Notes: generated from the letters alone by a model not told the origin. DNA of 51,382 nucleotides from Erwinia sp. ErVv1 (GCF_900068895.1 NZ_CDPK01000011.1:1-51382); one strand, 5' to 3'. Counted from the stretch's first letter, positions 11,006 through 21,019 are shown. Numbers and translations are program-made.

Positions 11006-11019
11006 GGACTCTAAATACC

Positions 11020-11037
11020 TGTCTTCAACTGGAGACA
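11020..11037. promoter_or_regulatory. Putative GlrR binding site 2
   Basis: TGTC-N10-GACA is a perfect match to the GlrR (QseF) motif. It lies 32 bp (three helical turns) from site 1, so the two sites face the same side of the helix. Confidence 0.7.
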
Positions 11038-11082
11038 TTTAACTTTATGTTTTATAGGTAATACTGTAATAAGCGTTAAAAA

Positions 11083-11100
11083 TGTTGCCCGATAGCGACA
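11083..11100. promoter_or_regulatory. Putative GlrR binding site 3
   Basis: TGTT-N10-GACA has one mismatch to the motif. It lies 63 bp (six turns) from site 2 and about 95 bp from the sigma-54 promoter, a normal enhancer distance. Confidence 0.55.
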
Positions 11101-11196
11101 CTTTGATTCTCAAAGGTGACGTTTTTGTTGCTTAGAAAACAAGTAATGCTATTCAGATTGCTGAAAAACATGGATATTAAATAAAAAATTCAGATA

Positions 11197-11212
11197 TGGC
11201 ACGATAATTGCT
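11197..11212 (+). promoter_or_regulatory. Sigma-54 promoter of glmY
   Basis: TGGCAC-N5-TTGCT is an essentially perfect -24/-12 element, with GG at 11198-11199 and GC at 11210-11211. It places the start of transcription at about 11223, where the GlmY-like sequence begins. TACACT at 11215 could serve as an overlapping sigma-70 -10, but no good -35 is seen. Confidence 0.85.
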
Positions 11213-11222
11213 ATTACACTGC

Positions 11223-11447
11223 CAGTGGCTCATTCACCTCGTTACGACAGCCCTGCGAAAGCGGACAAGCGCTTCATAACACATCGAATGACGCACAATA
11301 CGGTGCCTGCCGTCCACCAAACCGATAACAGTCCACTCTGTGGCTTTATCAAATTTCGGACGCAACGTTGAGTTAGGCACCACCTATTTCAGGGAGCGCA
11401 CGCTTCCGGGCAAATGGCAGATTCCCTGAATCTGCCATTTTTCGTTT
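11223..11447 (+). ncRNA. glmY: Small regulatory RNA GlmY
   Basis: The region directly upstream of glrK begins AGTGGCTCATTCACC, the recalled 5' end of E. coli GlmY. It contains CCGATAACAGTCCACTCTGTG and ends in an intrinsic terminator at 11412-11445. In E. coli GlmY sequesters the adaptor RapZ. That protects GlmZ from RNase E and so raises glmS expression when glucosamine-6-phosphate is low. Synteny (purL side, then glmY, then glrK) is as in E. coli apart from the inserted islet. A 3' segment, CAACGTTGAG followed by GCACCACC, looks like the equivalent part of E. coli GlmZ. A sigma-54 promoter and three GlrR-like sites place it under glrK-glrR control. Confidence 0.85.
11412..11445 (+). terminator. 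Intrinsic terminator of glmY
   Basis: AAATGGCAGATTC (11412-11424) pairs perfectly with GAATCTGCCATTT (11428-11440) around a three-base loop, followed by TTCGTTTT. Confidence 0.9.
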
Positions 11448-11517
11448 TGATAACAGCACTTCCCTCCCGCCTCCAGGTCAGCTAGCATCCAGACGTTGCG
11501 TTTTGTGAGGGTATTCC

Positions 11518-12948
11518 GTGAAAAAATGGCGTCTGTTCCCCCGCTCCCTTCGCCAGCTGGTGCTGATGGCGTTTCTGCTGGTGCTGCTTCCTCTGCTGGT
11601 ATTGGCCTGGCAGGCCTGGGAAAGTCTGTCTGCTTTGAGCGATCGCGCGGCAGAAACCAACCGTACCACCCTCACCGACGTTCGCCGCAGTGAAGCAATG
11701 GCACGCACCGCGCTGGAACTGGAGCGCAGCTACCGGCAATACTGCGTGCTCGACGATCCGATGCTGGCCAGGCTTTATCAGACCCAGCGGGCTAAGTATG
11801 CACGGATGCTGGATGCACACGGATCCGTGCTGCCGGACGTGCGCATCTACGATGCGCTGCGGCAGGGGCTGGTGCAGCTGAGTGATATCACCTGCGACAA
11901 CAGTAGCCCGGTCAAAGCCGCCTCCGACGGGCTGGAAGCCTTCTCCGCCGCCAATACCCAGCTGGTTCAGTCCACGCGGGAAGTGGTGTTCTCTCGCGGG
12001 TTGCAGCTTCAGCGGGAAATTGCCGAGCGGGGGCAGTATTTTGGCTGGCAGGCGCTGATCCTCTTTCTGCTCAGCCTCGGCCTGGTTCTGCTCTTCACCC
12101 GCATGATTATCGGGCCGGTCAAGGCGGTGGAGCGAATGATCAACCGTCTTGGCGAGGGCAAACCGCCTGGCTATAACCTCGCCGCAAAGGGGCCTCGAGA
12201 GCTACGTTCGCTGGGCCAACGCATTCTCTGGCTGAGTGAGCGGCTGGCCTGGCTGGAATCCCAGCGACATGAGTTTCTGCGTCATATCTCCCATGAACTG
12301 AAAACGCCCCTGGCCAGCATGCGTGAAGGTACGGCCCTGCTGGCTGATGAGATAGCCGGGCCGCTAACGCCGGATCAGCATGAGGTGGTGGGCATTCTTG
12401 ACGAAAGCAGCCGCCATCTCCAGCGGCTGATTGAACAGCTGCTGGACTATAATCGCAAACTTTCAGATGCACCGGTAGAACGGACCCCGGTGGCCCTTGC
12501 TCCCCTTGTGGACGCGGTCATCGCCACGCACAGCCTGACGGCGCGCGCCAAGGCGATGCGTACCGAAATTAACCTTGCCGAAGCGAGCTGCCTTGCCGAA
12601 CCTGCATTACTGATGCGTGCGATTGATAATCTTTACTCGAATGCAATACATTATGGCAGTGAATCCGGTACCATCTGGATCCGCAGCCGTCGGCAGGGCG
12701 GCAGGGTGCTGGTGGAGGTGGCGAACACCGGAACGCCGATCCCCGCCGCCGAGCAGGCGATGATATTTGAACCCTTCTATCAGGGTAGCCTCCAGCGTAA
12801 AGGCGCCGTGAAAGGCAGTGGCCTGGGCCTGAGCATCGCCAAAGACTCCATCCATCGGCTGGGAGGAGAACTCCAGCTGGTGGAAAGCAATGCGGCTGAT
12901 GTTTGCTTTCGTATCGAACTTAACACCCTCTCAGGGAACGAAAAATAA
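11518..12948 (+). CDS. glrK: Two-component sensor histidine kinase GlrK (QseE)
   Basis: GlrK is an inner-membrane kinase that phosphorylates GlrR to drive sigma-54 transcription of glmY. It has 476 residues (E. coli 475). Transmembrane helices lie at about 11-31 and 176-196, bounding a periplasmic sensor domain. A HAMP-like linker follows. The H-box is HISHELKTPLASM, with phospho-acceptor His259. An ATPase domain carries the N-box (DNLYSNAIHYG) and G-box (GSGLGLSIAKD). GTG at 11518 gives MKKWRLFPRSLRQLV. The gene overlaps qseG by one base (TAATG). It is first in glrK-qseG-glrR, directly downstream of its regulatory target glmY. Confidence 0.95.
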   Translation: MKKWRLFPRSLRQLVLMAFLLVLLPLLVLAWQAWESLSALSDRAAETNRTTLTDVRRSEAMARTALELERSYRQYCVLDDPMLARLYQTQRAKYARMLDAHGSVLPDVRIYDALRQGLVQLSDITCDNSSPVKAASDGLEAFSAANTQLVQSTREVVFSRGLQLQREIAERGQYFGWQALILFLLSLGLVLLFTRMIIGPVKAVERMINRLGEGKPPGYNLAAKGPRELRSLGQRILWLSERLAWLESQRHEFLRHISHELKTPLASMREGTALLADEIAGPLTPDQHEVVGILDESSRHLQRLIEQLLDYNRKLSDAPVERTPVALAPLVDAVIATHSLTARAKAMRTEINLAEASCLAEPALLMRAIDNLYSNAIHYGSESGTIWIRSRRQGGRVLVEVANTGTPIPAAEQAMIFEPFYQGSLQRKGAVKGSGLGLSIAKDSIHRLGGELQLVESNAADVCFRIELNTLSGNEK

Positions 12949-13694
12949 TGAAATCATCCCGCCTTTTTTCAGCCATGCGATCTGCCCCCTGCGCCAGGGT
13001 AGCACTGACGATACTGCTGGCAACGGCGTTGACGGCCTGTGTTAATAAAGCAGCCGATCCGGGCGTCAGTAATATGCATTCACTGCCCGAACCAGAAATC
13101 AAAGTGGTTAACTATTCGCTGGTGGCCTGCGAAGAGATCTGGGACGTGCCGGATAACAAAGTCATGGACAGCAGTCTCTACTGGCTAAGAGCCATCGACT
13201 GTGCGGTAAGGTTATCACCTGCGGAGGCACGCGCGCAGGCCAGACTCTGGCCGGCAGATGACTGGCAGAGCGCGTTTAAGCAGGCGATGCTGATGGATAA
13301 TGGCAACGAAACGCCGGTGGAGAGGCGGCAGTATTTGCAGCGGCTGGATGGGTTTATCGGCGATTATCCTGTTCCCCTGCGACCGCTAATACAGCTCTGG
13401 CGCGATAACCAGCTGGCGCAGCTCCAGCTGTCCGAAGCGCGCACGCGGTATCATCATCTGCAACAAAGCAGCGATGCCCAGCTTGATGCCCTGCGCCAGC
13501 AGTTGATTGCCCAGAATAAAGAGCTGGTGCTGGTCCGCCGCAAGCTGCAAACGCTGACCGATATTGAGCGACAGCTCTCCTCGCGCCGCTCGCCTGATAC
13601 CTCAGATAACGGCCACATTGATAAAAATGGCGCCGCACAGGGCGATAGTGTCGCAGTGCCGGATAACACAACCCAGGATGCCCCGCAGCCATGA
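12948..13694 (+). CDS. qseG: Outer-membrane lipoprotein QseG (YfhG)
   Basis: QseG is a lipoprotein known in E. coli to interact with the GlrK/QseE sensor and to influence its activity. The N-terminus has a type II signal peptide with lipobox LTAC, cysteine at about residue 31. The mature part is helical, with a coiled-coil-like stretch at about 150-215 (LQLSEARTRYHHLQQSSDAQ and following). The C-terminal 30 residues are polar and low-complexity. It has 248 residues versus about 237 in E. coli. It is translationally coupled on both sides: TAATG with glrK and ATGA with glrR. Confidence 0.9.
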   Translation: MKSSRLFSAMRSAPCARVALTILLATALTACVNKAADPGVSNMHSLPEPEIKVVNYSLVACEEIWDVPDNKVMDSSLYWLRAIDCAVRLSPAEARAQARLWPADDWQSAFKQAMLMDNGNETPVERRQYLQRLDGFIGDYPVPLRPLIQLWRDNQLAQLQLSEARTRYHHLQQSSDAQLDALRQQLIAQNKELVLVRRKLQTLTDIERQLSSRRSPDTSDNGHIDKNGAAQGDSVAVPDNTTQDAPQP

Positions 13695-15025
13695 TAAAAA
13701 AATCGGCGAATCTGCTGCTGGTGGATGATGATCCCAGCCTGCTCAAACTGCTAGGCATGCGGCTGACCAGCGAGGGCTTTAGCGTCTGTACCGCAGCCAG
13801 CGGGCCTGAAGCGCTGAAAATGCTGCTGAAAGAGCGAATCGATCTGGTCATCAGCGATCTGCGCATGGATGAGATGGACGGCCTTGCGCTGTTCAGTGAA
13901 ATCCAGCAGCAGCAGCCGGGCATGCCGGTGATCATCCTGACGGCGCATGGCTCCATTCCCGATGCCGTTTCCGCTACCCAGCAGGGAGTGTTCGGCTTTC
14001 TGACCAAACCGGTGGATCGCGACGCCCTCTATAGCGCCATCGATCAGGCACTCGCACACCGTGCGCCCGCCGGAGACGAAAGCTGGCGCGAGGGCATTGT
14101 GACCCGCAGCCCGCTGATGCTCCGTCTGCTGGAACAGGCGCGGATGGTAGCCCAGTCGGACGTCAGCGTGCTGATCAACGGGCAGAGCGGCACCGGCAAA
14201 GAGATTCTGGCGCAGGCTATTCATGCTGCCAGTCCACGCGCGAACAAGGCTTTTATCGCCATCAACTGCGGCGCACTGCCGGAGCAGCTGCTGGAGTCGG
14301 AACTTTTTGGTCATGCGAAAGGGGCCTTTACCGGCGCGGTCAGCAGCCGCGAGGGGCTGTTCCAGGCTGCGGAGGGAGGAACGCTGTTTCTGGATGAGAT
14401 CGGTGATATGCCACCGGCGTTGCAGGTAAAACTCCTGCGGGTGATCCAGGAGCGTAAAGTGCGGCCGCTGGGCAGTAACCGCGATCTGGATATCAACGTG
14501 CGGATTATTTCCGCCACGCATCGCGATTTGCCTAAGGCCATGGAGAAAAAGGAGTTCCGCGAGGATCTCTTTTACCGGCTGAATGTGGTAAACCTTAAGA
14601 TCCCCACGCTTCAGGAGCGGGCGGAGGATATTCCGCTGCTGGCAAACTATTTGCTTAAACAGTCTGCTGAACGCCATAAACCCTCGGTACGCCGGTTCTC
14701 CACCGAGGCGATGAAGCGGCTGATGGCCGCCAGCTGGCCAGGCAATGTCCGCCAGCTGGTTAACGTGATCGAGCAATGCGTGGCGCTAAGCACGGCTCCG
14801 GTCATCGGCGAGGCACTGGTTGAACAGGCGCTGGTGGGGGAAAATACCGCACTGCCCACCTTTGCGGAAGCCAGAAATCAGTTCGAGCTTAACTACTTAA
14901 GAAAGATTCTACAGATGACCAAAGGCAATGTGACTCACGCCGCCCGACTGGCGGGGCGTAACCGCACTGAGTTTTATAAGCTGCTGTCGCGGCACGAGCT
15001 GGATGCCTCAGACTTTAAGGAATAG
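13691..15025 (+). CDS. glrR: Sigma-54-dependent response regulator GlrR (QseF)
   Basis: GlrR activates sigma-54 promoters, above all glmY. It has 444 residues in three parts. The receiver domain (1-120) has phospho-acceptor Asp56 in ISDLRMDEMDG. The AAA+ domain has Walker A GQSGTGKE (164-171), the sigma-54 contact loop GAFTGA (211-216) and Walker B TLFLDEIGD (231-239). A C-terminal Fis-type helix-turn-helix (about 400-440) contains NVTHAARLAGRNRTEFYKLL. The start overlaps qseG by four bases (ATGA). Three TGTC-N10-GACA-like sites upstream of glmY are its expected targets. Confidence 0.97.
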   Translation: MIKKSANLLLVDDDPSLLKLLGMRLTSEGFSVCTAASGPEALKMLLKERIDLVISDLRMDEMDGLALFSEIQQQQPGMPVIILTAHGSIPDAVSATQQGVFGFLTKPVDRDALYSAIDQALAHRAPAGDESWREGIVTRSPLMLRLLEQARMVAQSDVSVLINGQSGTGKEILAQAIHAASPRANKAFIAINCGALPEQLLESELFGHAKGAFTGAVSSREGLFQAAEGGTLFLDEIGDMPPALQVKLLRVIQERKVRPLGSNRDLDINVRIISATHRDLPKAMEKKEFREDLFYRLNVVNLKIPTLQERAEDIPLLANYLLKQSAERHKPSVRRFSTEAMKRLMAASWPGNVRQLVNVIEQCVALSTAPVIGEALVEQALVGENTALPTFAEARNQFELNYLRKILQMTKGNVTHAARLAGRNRTEFYKLLSRHELDASDFKE

Positions 15026-15153
15026 TATTTTCCGTGCCGCTACCCCGGTGGGATATGGTAGCGTAGCATGCCGAAAAGAGACGGACCGCGCGGCGGTATC
15101 TGTCCGCTGCACATATACTGAATAGAAATTGCCCTCCCGGATGGGGGGACTGA

Positions 15154-15504
<351 letters not shown>

Positions 15505-15565
15505 GTCCCTGCCTTGCCGCCGGAGCGTTCGCCGCCCATCACGGACGGCGATCTCTGCCGGATGG

Positions 15566-16750
15566 TTAGAGAACCTTATGAGGCCCGAACACCTCATAGT
15601 GAATACGGGATGCGTCAATCCCCAGCTTCAGCAGCTGCTGTGCCACTGCCTGCATAAATCCCACCGGACCGCAGAGGTAATAGCGGCAGGCCGGATCGCT
15701 CAGCTGACTTTCCAGCGGCAGTAAATTCATCAAACCTTCCGTATCAAACTGACCGCTGTCCTGCTCACGCGGTGCGCGATACCAGATATGCTGTGAGAAA
15801 TCCGGCAGCCGCTGTGCTGTCGCGGCGACCTCATGCCGAAATGCATGCGCTGAGCCGTTATCCGCCGCATGGAACCAGTTAACATGGGCGGGGTGGCGCT
15901 GAGCCGCCAGCGCGTCCAGCATCGCCAGCACAGGCGTCTGGCCCACACCGGCGGAGATCAGCGTGACCGGCACCTCTGGCGTGACTGACAGAAAGAAATC
16001 GCCTGCCGGCGCGGCCAGCTGGATTTCATCACCTGGCTGCGCCTGATGATGCAGCCAGCCAGAAACGACGCCGCCGGGTTGATGACGAACGGCAATGCGG
16101 TAATCCCGACCATTAGGTGCGCGGGTCAGTGAATATTGCCGGATCGCCTGATGTTCAAACGTTTTCGCGCGCAGCCAGACGCCCAGATACTGTCCGGGCT
16201 GATAGTCCATCACGGGCTGACCATCCACCGGCTGCAGAATAAAGCTTTTGATGACGTCGCTCTCCTGGGTAATGGCGCCGATGCGAAAGGCCCGCGGTGC
16301 GCGCCAGCCGCCTGGCTTAGCTTCTGCCTGTTGATAAATCTGCGCCTCACGCTGGATAAAAACATTCGCCAGCACATTATAGGCTTTGCCCCAGGCCTCC
16401 AGCACCTCTTCGCCAGGGCTGAGCAGTTCATCCAGCGTTGCCAGCAGGTGCGTACCGACAATCTGATATTGATCGGGCTGAATGGCAAAGCTGGTGTGCT
16501 TCTGGGCGATTTTTTCCACCGCAGGCAGCAGGTCGGCGAGATTTTCAATATTGCAGGCGTAAGCGCAGAGAGCATTGAACAGCGCTTCAGGCTGGCTGCC
16601 ATTGCGCTGATTGCTCATATTGAAAATATCCTGAAGCTCTGGGTTATCACGAAGCATTCGATCGTAGAAGCGTAGGGTAAGGGTGGGACCGACAGCCAGC
16701 AGGGCGGGTATTGTGGCTTTCACGGCGGCAATCGTTTTAGCGTCTAACAT
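15566..16750 (-). CDS. hmp: Flavohemoglobin, nitric oxide dioxygenase Hmp
   Basis: Hmp converts nitric oxide to nitrate using O2 and NAD(P)H in the cytoplasm. It has 394 residues (E. coli 396). The N-terminal globin domain (1-140) holds the proximal haem His in QKHTSFAI. It is followed by an FAD-binding domain (about 150-255, with RQYSLT) and an NAD-binding domain (about 260-394, with [13 protein letters not shown] and [12 protein letters not shown]). ATG at 16750 is chosen because GGAGAG lies just upstream and [15 protein letters not shown] matches E. coli. The frame stays open further upstream, but that extension is not homologous. An NsrR-like half-site (AAGATGTAC on the minus strand, near 16789-16795) lies upstream; the second half is poor. 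The gene diverges from glyA. Confidence 0.95.
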   Translation of the reverse strand: MLDAKTIAAVKATIPALLAVGPTLTLRFYDRMLRDNPELQDIFNMSNQRNGSQPEALFNALCAYACNIENLADLLPAVEKIAQKHTSFAIQPDQYQIVGTHLLATLDELLSPGEEVLEAWGKAYNVLANVFIQREAQIYQQAEAKPGGWRAPRAFRIGAITQESDVIKSFILQPVDGQPVMDYQPGQYLGVWLRAKTFEHQAIRQYSLTRAPNGRDYRIAVRHQPGGVVSGWLHHQAQPGDEIQLAAPAGDFFLSVTPEVPVTLISAGVGQTPVLAMLDALAAQRHPAHVNWFHAADNGSAHAFRHEVAATAQRLPDFSQHIWYRAPREQDSGQFDTEGLMNLLPLESQLSDPACRYYLCGPVGFMQAVAQQLLKLGIDASRIHYEVFGPHKVL

Positions 16751-16952
16751 AGGCTCTCCATGCGTTATGTATTGAGTTAACTTACCGTACATCTTATCGC
16801 GCGAAGGTTTGCGATGTAAAATTCTCCGCGCAGTTAGCAGGGGCATTAGGCTGCCCCGGCAGGCAACAGGTGAATCCTGGGGGAGGGGGCGATGACGAAA
16901 ATGCCGGACAATCAGGCTTGCAAAAAAGGTAACCAACCCTTGCCCGCTCTCA

Positions 16953-16968
16953 GGCCAATCGTTTGCGT
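16953..16968. promoter_or_regulatory. PurR-type operator upstream of glyA
   Basis: GGCCAATCGTTTGCGT matches the PurR box in its central and right parts, as in the known E. coli glyA operator. It lies about 114 bases before the glyA start. Confidence 0.65.
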
Positions 16969-17081
16969 AAAAAGCCTGCTTTGTGGCTACCCCTCGCCAG
17001 GTAAAACAGTTTACACTGTGTGTCTTCGCCCTAACGGGCCGTTAAATACCGATATGAAGTTAGCTGAGTCAGGAGATGCGG

Positions 17082-18335
17082 ATGTTAAAGCGTGATATGA
17101 ATATTGCTGATTACGATGCCGAATTGTGGCAGGCAATGGAGCAGGAAAAAGTGCGTCAGGAAGAGCATATTGAGCTGATTGCTTCCGAAAACTACACCAG
17201 CCCGCGCGTAATGCAGGCGCAGGGATCTCAGCTGACCAACAAATATGCCGAAGGTTATCCGGGCAAACGCTACTACGGCGGCTGTGAATACGTTGATATC
17301 GTTGAGCAGCTGGCTATCGATCGCGCTAAAGCCCTGTTCGGCGCCGACTATGCCAACGTGCAGCCTCACTCTGGCTCACAGGCCAACTTTGCGGTCTATA
17401 CCGCACTGCTACAGCCGGGCGATACCATTCTGGGTATGAATCTGGCGCACGGCGGCCACCTGACGCATGGCTCGCCGGTAAATCTCTCCGGTAAGCTGTA
17501 TAACGTGGTGCCGTATGGCATCGACGAAACCGGTAAAATTGACTACGAAGATCTGGCCGCCCAGGCGCAGAAGCATAAGCCAAAAATGATTATCGGTGGC
17601 TTCTCCGCCTATTCCGGTATTTGTGACTGGGCAAAAATGCGCGAAATTGCTGACAGCATCGGTGCCTGGCTGTTCGTGGACATGGCGCACGTGGCGGGCC
17701 TGATTGCGGCTGACGTTTACCCGAACCCGGTACCTCATGCCCACATCGTCACTACTACCACCCACAAAACCCTGGCAGGGCCGCGCGGTGGCCTGATCCT
17801 GGCGAAGGGCGGCGACGAAGATCTGTATAAAAAGCTGAACTCTGCCGTCTTCCCTGGTGGCCAGGGCGGCCCGCTGATGCATGTGATTGCCGGTAAAGCG
17901 GTCGCGCTGAAAGAAGCGATGGAGCCGGAGTTTAAGGTCTATCAGCAGCAGGTCGCGAAAAATGCTAAAGCGATGGTCGAGGTGTTCCTGGCGCGCGGCT
18001 ATAACGTGGTTTCAGGCGGCACCCATAACCACCTGTTCCTGCTGGATCTGGTTGATAAAAACCTGACCGGTAAAGAGGCGGATGCCGCGCTGGGTCGTGC
18101 AAATATCACCGTAAACAAAAACAGCGTGCCTAACGATCCGAAAAGTCCGTTTGTCACTTCCGGTATTCGTATCGGTTCCCCTGCGATTACCCGCCGGGGT
18201 TTCAAAGAGGCTGAAGTGCGTGAGCTGGCCGGTTGGATCAGCGATATTCTTGATAACATCGGTGATGAAGGCACCATCGAGCGCATCAAGAAACAGGTTC
18301 TGGCACTTTGTGCACGTTTCCCGGTGTATGCCTGA
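17082..18335 (+). CDS. glyA: Serine hydroxymethyltransferase GlyA
   Basis: GlyA interconverts serine and glycine with tetrahydrofolate and is the main source of one-carbon units. It has 417 residues, the E. coli length. The PLP lysine is in [15 protein letters not shown], and [19 protein letters not shown] is characteristic. ATG at 17082 is preferred over 17076 because AGGAG (17071-17075) then has a six-base spacing and the protein starts [15 protein letters not shown] PurR-like box upstream links it to purine control. A strong terminator follows. Confidence 0.98.
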   Translation: MLKRDMNIADYDAELWQAMEQEKVRQEEHIELIASENYTSPRVMQAQGSQLTNKYAEGYPGKRYYGGCEYVDIVEQLAIDRAKALFGADYANVQPHSGSQANFAVYTALLQPGDTILGMNLAHGGHLTHGSPVNLSGKLYNVVPYGIDETGKIDYEDLAAQAQKHKPKMIIGGFSAYSGICDWAKMREIADSIGAWLFVDMAHVAGLIAADVYPNPVPHAHIVTTTTHKTLAGPRGGLILAKGGDEDLYKKLNSAVFPGGQGGPLMHVIAGKAVALKEAMEPEFKVYQQQVAKNAKAMVEVFLARGYNVVSGGTHNHLFLLDLVDKNLTGKEADAALGRANITVNKNSVPNDPKSPFVTSGIRIGSPAITRRGFKEAEVRELAGWISDILDNIGDEGTIERIKKQVLALCARFPVYA

Positions 18336-18362
18336 CAGGCTCCCGCGCACCTGAAATGTGAT

Positions 18363-18390
18363 AACAACGGGACAAATTGTCCCGTTGTTT
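18363..18390 (+). terminator. Intrinsic terminator of glyA
   Basis: AACAACGGGAC pairs perfectly with GTCCCGTTGTT around a short AT loop, followed by TTTG. The stem is symmetrical, so it may work from either side. Confidence 0.85.
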
Positions 18391-18441
18391 GATCTTAAAC
18401 CCCACCTCTGACAGAGTAGCGCGCACATCGTCGGAGGGAAA

Positions 18442-19578
18442 ATGACCATTCGTTCTGCTTACTGGCTTGGCCTGGGCTATTTCACCTACTTTTTTGCCTG
18501 GGGCGTCTGGCTTCCTTTTTGGGCCGTCTGGCTTAAAGGCGCTGGCCTGACGGCTGAGAAAATCGGCCTGCTGCTCGGCTGCGGTATGATTGCCCGCTTT
18601 CTCGGCAGCCTGCTGATTGCTTCCCGCGTAACTCACCCCTCGCAGCTAATTACCGTACTTCGCCTGCTGGCACTGCTATCGCTGCTTTTTGTCCTCAGCT
18701 TCTGGGTAAGCGCCTTCTGGGTATGGCTGCTGCTGGTGATGATTGCCTTTAATCTGTTTTTCTCGCCGCTGGTTCCCCTTAGCGACGCGCTGGCATCGAC
18801 CTGGCTCAGCCAGATTGGCATGGCCTATGGGCCGGTCAGACTCTGGGGATCGCTGGCATTTGTGATCAGTTCCGCGCTTACGGGCGTGCTGGTGAATGCA
18901 TTCTCTTATCAGGCCGTGCTGGCAATGCTCTGCCTTGGCGTGGCGGCCATGTTCGCTGGTATGCTTATGCGCCCCTCCGTTATGCCGCAGGGCGACACGA
19001 AGCAAAATGTGCGGGCAGGGTGGCCGGAATGGCAGCGCCTGCTTCAGGAAAACGCGGTGTGGCGCTTTTTGCTGTGCGTCACGCTGATGCAGGGCGCACA
19101 TGCGGCCTACTACGGTTTTAGCGCCATTTACTGGCAGGAAGCGGGTTACACCGCCAGCGTGGTCGGCTATCTCTGGTCGCTGGGCGTCATCGCTGAGATC
19201 GTCATCTTCGCCTTCAGCCACCGGCTGTTTCGCCGCTGGAGTGCCAGCCAGCTCCTGCTGCTATCGGGCATATGCGCCATTATCCGCTGGAGCCTGCTGG
19301 GCGCGACGACGGCGCTCCCGTGGCTGATTGTGGCGCAAATCCTGCACTGCGGCAGCTTTACCGTTTGCCATCTTGCGGCCATGCGCTTTATCGCGGCGCG
19401 GCAGGGGGCCGAGGTCATCCGTCTGCAATCCATCTACTCTGCCCTGGCGATGGGCGGTGGTATCGCCGTTATGACTATGGTCTGCGGGGTGCTGTATCAG
19501 CCGTTACACGGAGGAATTTTTTGGGTGATGGCGGTGCTGGTGGTACCCGCGCTGTTTCTGCGGCCCAGGGTTTCCTGA
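18442..19578 (+). CDS. hcaT: MFS transporter HcaT
   Basis: HcaT is a 12-helix major-facilitator permease assigned in E. coli to 3-phenylpropionate uptake. It has 378 residues (E. coli 379). The characteristic stretches GYFTYFFAWG, RLWGSLAFVI, GAHAAYYGFSAIYWQ, VGYLWSLGVIAE and CHLAAMRFIAARQG are all present. The catabolic hca dioxygenase genes that follow it in E. coli are not here, so its real substrate in this organism is open. GGAGGG precedes ATG at 18442. It converges on csiE. Confidence 0.9.
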   Translation: MTIRSAYWLGLGYFTYFFAWGVWLPFWAVWLKGAGLTAEKIGLLLGCGMIARFLGSLLIASRVTHPSQLITVLRLLALLSLLFVLSFWVSAFWVWLLLVMIAFNLFFSPLVPLSDALASTWLSQIGMAYGPVRLWGSLAFVISSALTGVLVNAFSYQAVLAMLCLGVAAMFAGMLMRPSVMPQGDTKQNVRAGWPEWQRLLQENAVWRFLLCVTLMQGAHAAYYGFSAIYWQEAGYTASVVGYLWSLGVIAEIVIFAFSHRLFRRWSASQLLLLSGICAIIRWSLLGATTALPWLIVAQILHCGSFTVCHLAAMRFIAARQGAEVIRLQSIYSALAMGGGIAVMTMVCGVLYQPLHGGIFWVMAVLVVPALFLRPRVS

Positions 19579-19631
19579 ACGGCCAGGCGTTTCAGGCGCG
19601 TGACGCCAACGGCAAGGCCCGGGTGTGAAAT

Positions 19632-20900
19632 TTACGACTCCAGCAGCTGGCGAATTCGCTGCTGCTGGTGCGGCTGTAAAGGCAGCTCGGCGTGGATCAG
19701 CGGCGGCGAGTAGAGCGGCAGCGGGGTGGCATAGGGTGTCACCACCAGCGCAATGCCCTTTGGGGCACTGCTGCGCTGATATTCACCGACCTCAAGATAT
19801 TTAATGTTCAGCGGCATCAGCGTCAGCTCCCTCAGCTGTTGCTCAATCTGCTGTTCAAGCGCCGGGTTGCCGCCGGTCAGCAGCAGCACCTGTTTTTCCT
19901 GTAAAACGCTTTCCTGCATCAGCCAGGCGCCGAAGATGACGGTAATCAGACCCACCTCTTCGGGCGAAAAGGTCAGACAGTAGCGTTGTTCAAAACCGGC
20001 CAGCGCCTTTTGCGTGGTGCGAAGCAGTTTGGGGTAGAGGCGTCCCACCTCTTCCGTCAGGGTATTATCAATGCCAATGCCGAACAGGCATCGCTCCATC
20101 GCCTGCGCAAGGTGCGTATAGAGCTGATTGCAAATCCCCTCCTTATTGCTAAATCGCATACCGGAAAATGACTGAAAGCGCACAATTAACTCTTTTACCG
20201 CATGCAGCAAGGCCCGCTCGTGTTCATGCTGCGCCTCGTCGACAGAGGGAACGTGCATCTGACTGAACAGCAGCGCAAACAGCAGCACGTCACCGGGTTC
20301 CGATATCAGCCCGCTGTCCTGCCACCACTGCGCCATCATTTCATCGGCGACCTGATGCTCAATGCGTGCGGTAAGCCATACGCGCTGGGAAGGAGTAAAC
20401 GGCGTGCAGCAGCGATCGCACAGAATATGCTGCATAAAAAGCTGGAAAAACTGGCCGTCGCGCTCGGAGAACTCGCGTGAAAGCTTAAGTGCGCACTGGG
20501 TTAACAGCTGCTTTAGCTGCATCTCATCATACAGGGAGGCATCAATCGGGCAGGCCTGTAGCTGGAGCCTGATCGCCGGCGCAAAATGATGCTGGATAAA
20601 CGCAGGCGATAGCCGCAGCGCACGGCGCAGCCAGTAGACCAGGCAGAGCTTACGATCCAGCGCTTCCCCCTCTACGCGATAGTGGCCAGCCGGGCAGCAG
20701 GTAAGCTTCAGCCGGTGATAACGCTGGATTGCGGAGGCAACTTCAATAAGATCCTGTTCAGTGACGGAAGGATTCACGCCATTGAGCTGGCTCAGGGTCT
20801 CGAGGTTGGTGGAAGAGGCAGAAAGAAATAACGTCAAAAGGAGGTGGCAGTGACGCTGCGACGTGGAGAGGGCAGAATTCTCAACGGGGGGTGAACTCAT
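19632..20900 (-). CDS. csiE: Stationary-phase inducible protein CsiE
   Basis: CsiE is a cytoplasmic PRD-containing protein induced by carbon starvation through sigma-S and CRP in E. coli; its molecular role is unknown. It has 422 residues (E. coli 426). An N-terminal helix-turn-helix-like region (about 15-75) is followed by two PRD-like helical domains (about 170-310) and a C-terminal domain resembling an antiterminator/EIIB-type fold (about 325-422, VLLLTGGNPALEQQ). Its position beside hcaT is as in E. coli. ATG at 20900 is the first plausible start. Confidence 0.85.
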   Translation of the reverse strand: MSSPPVENSALSTSQRHCHLLLTLFLSASSTNLETLSQLNGVNPSVTEQDLIEVASAIQRYHRLKLTCCPAGHYRVEGEALDRKLCLVYWLRRALRLSPAFIQHHFAPAIRLQLQACPIDASLYDEMQLKQLLTQCALKLSREFSERDGQFFQLFMQHILCDRCCTPFTPSQRVWLTARIEHQVADEMMAQWWQDSGLISEPGDVLLFALLFSQMHVPSVDEAQHEHERALLHAVKELIVRFQSFSGMRFSNKEGICNQLYTHLAQAMERCLFGIGIDNTLTEEVGRLYPKLLRTTQKALAGFEQRYCLTFSPEEVGLITVIFGAWLMQESVLQEKQVLLLTGGNPALEQQIEQQLRELTLMPLNIKYLEVGEYQRSSAPKGIALVVTPYATPLPLYSPPLIHAELPLQPHQQQRIRQLLES

Positions 20901-21019
20901 TGTCTGCGGTCCCGGTAAATGTAACCTTCTAAGAATAGACTCTCCGCTACCTGCTGCTGGATCCTGCCGCTGATTTATTTAAAGCTTATTAGCCGGGTCA
21001 CAAATTTTGTTGATGAAGG

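Noticed and set aside
11482-11820. Minus-strand frames at the start of glrK
   Set aside because: These are shadows of the conserved glrK frame, with no homology or start signals.
16751-16936. N-terminal extension of Hmp by 62 residues
   Set aside because: The frame stays open upstream, but the extension is not like any Hmp, whereas the ATG at 16750 has a ribosome-binding site and an E. coli-like N-terminus.
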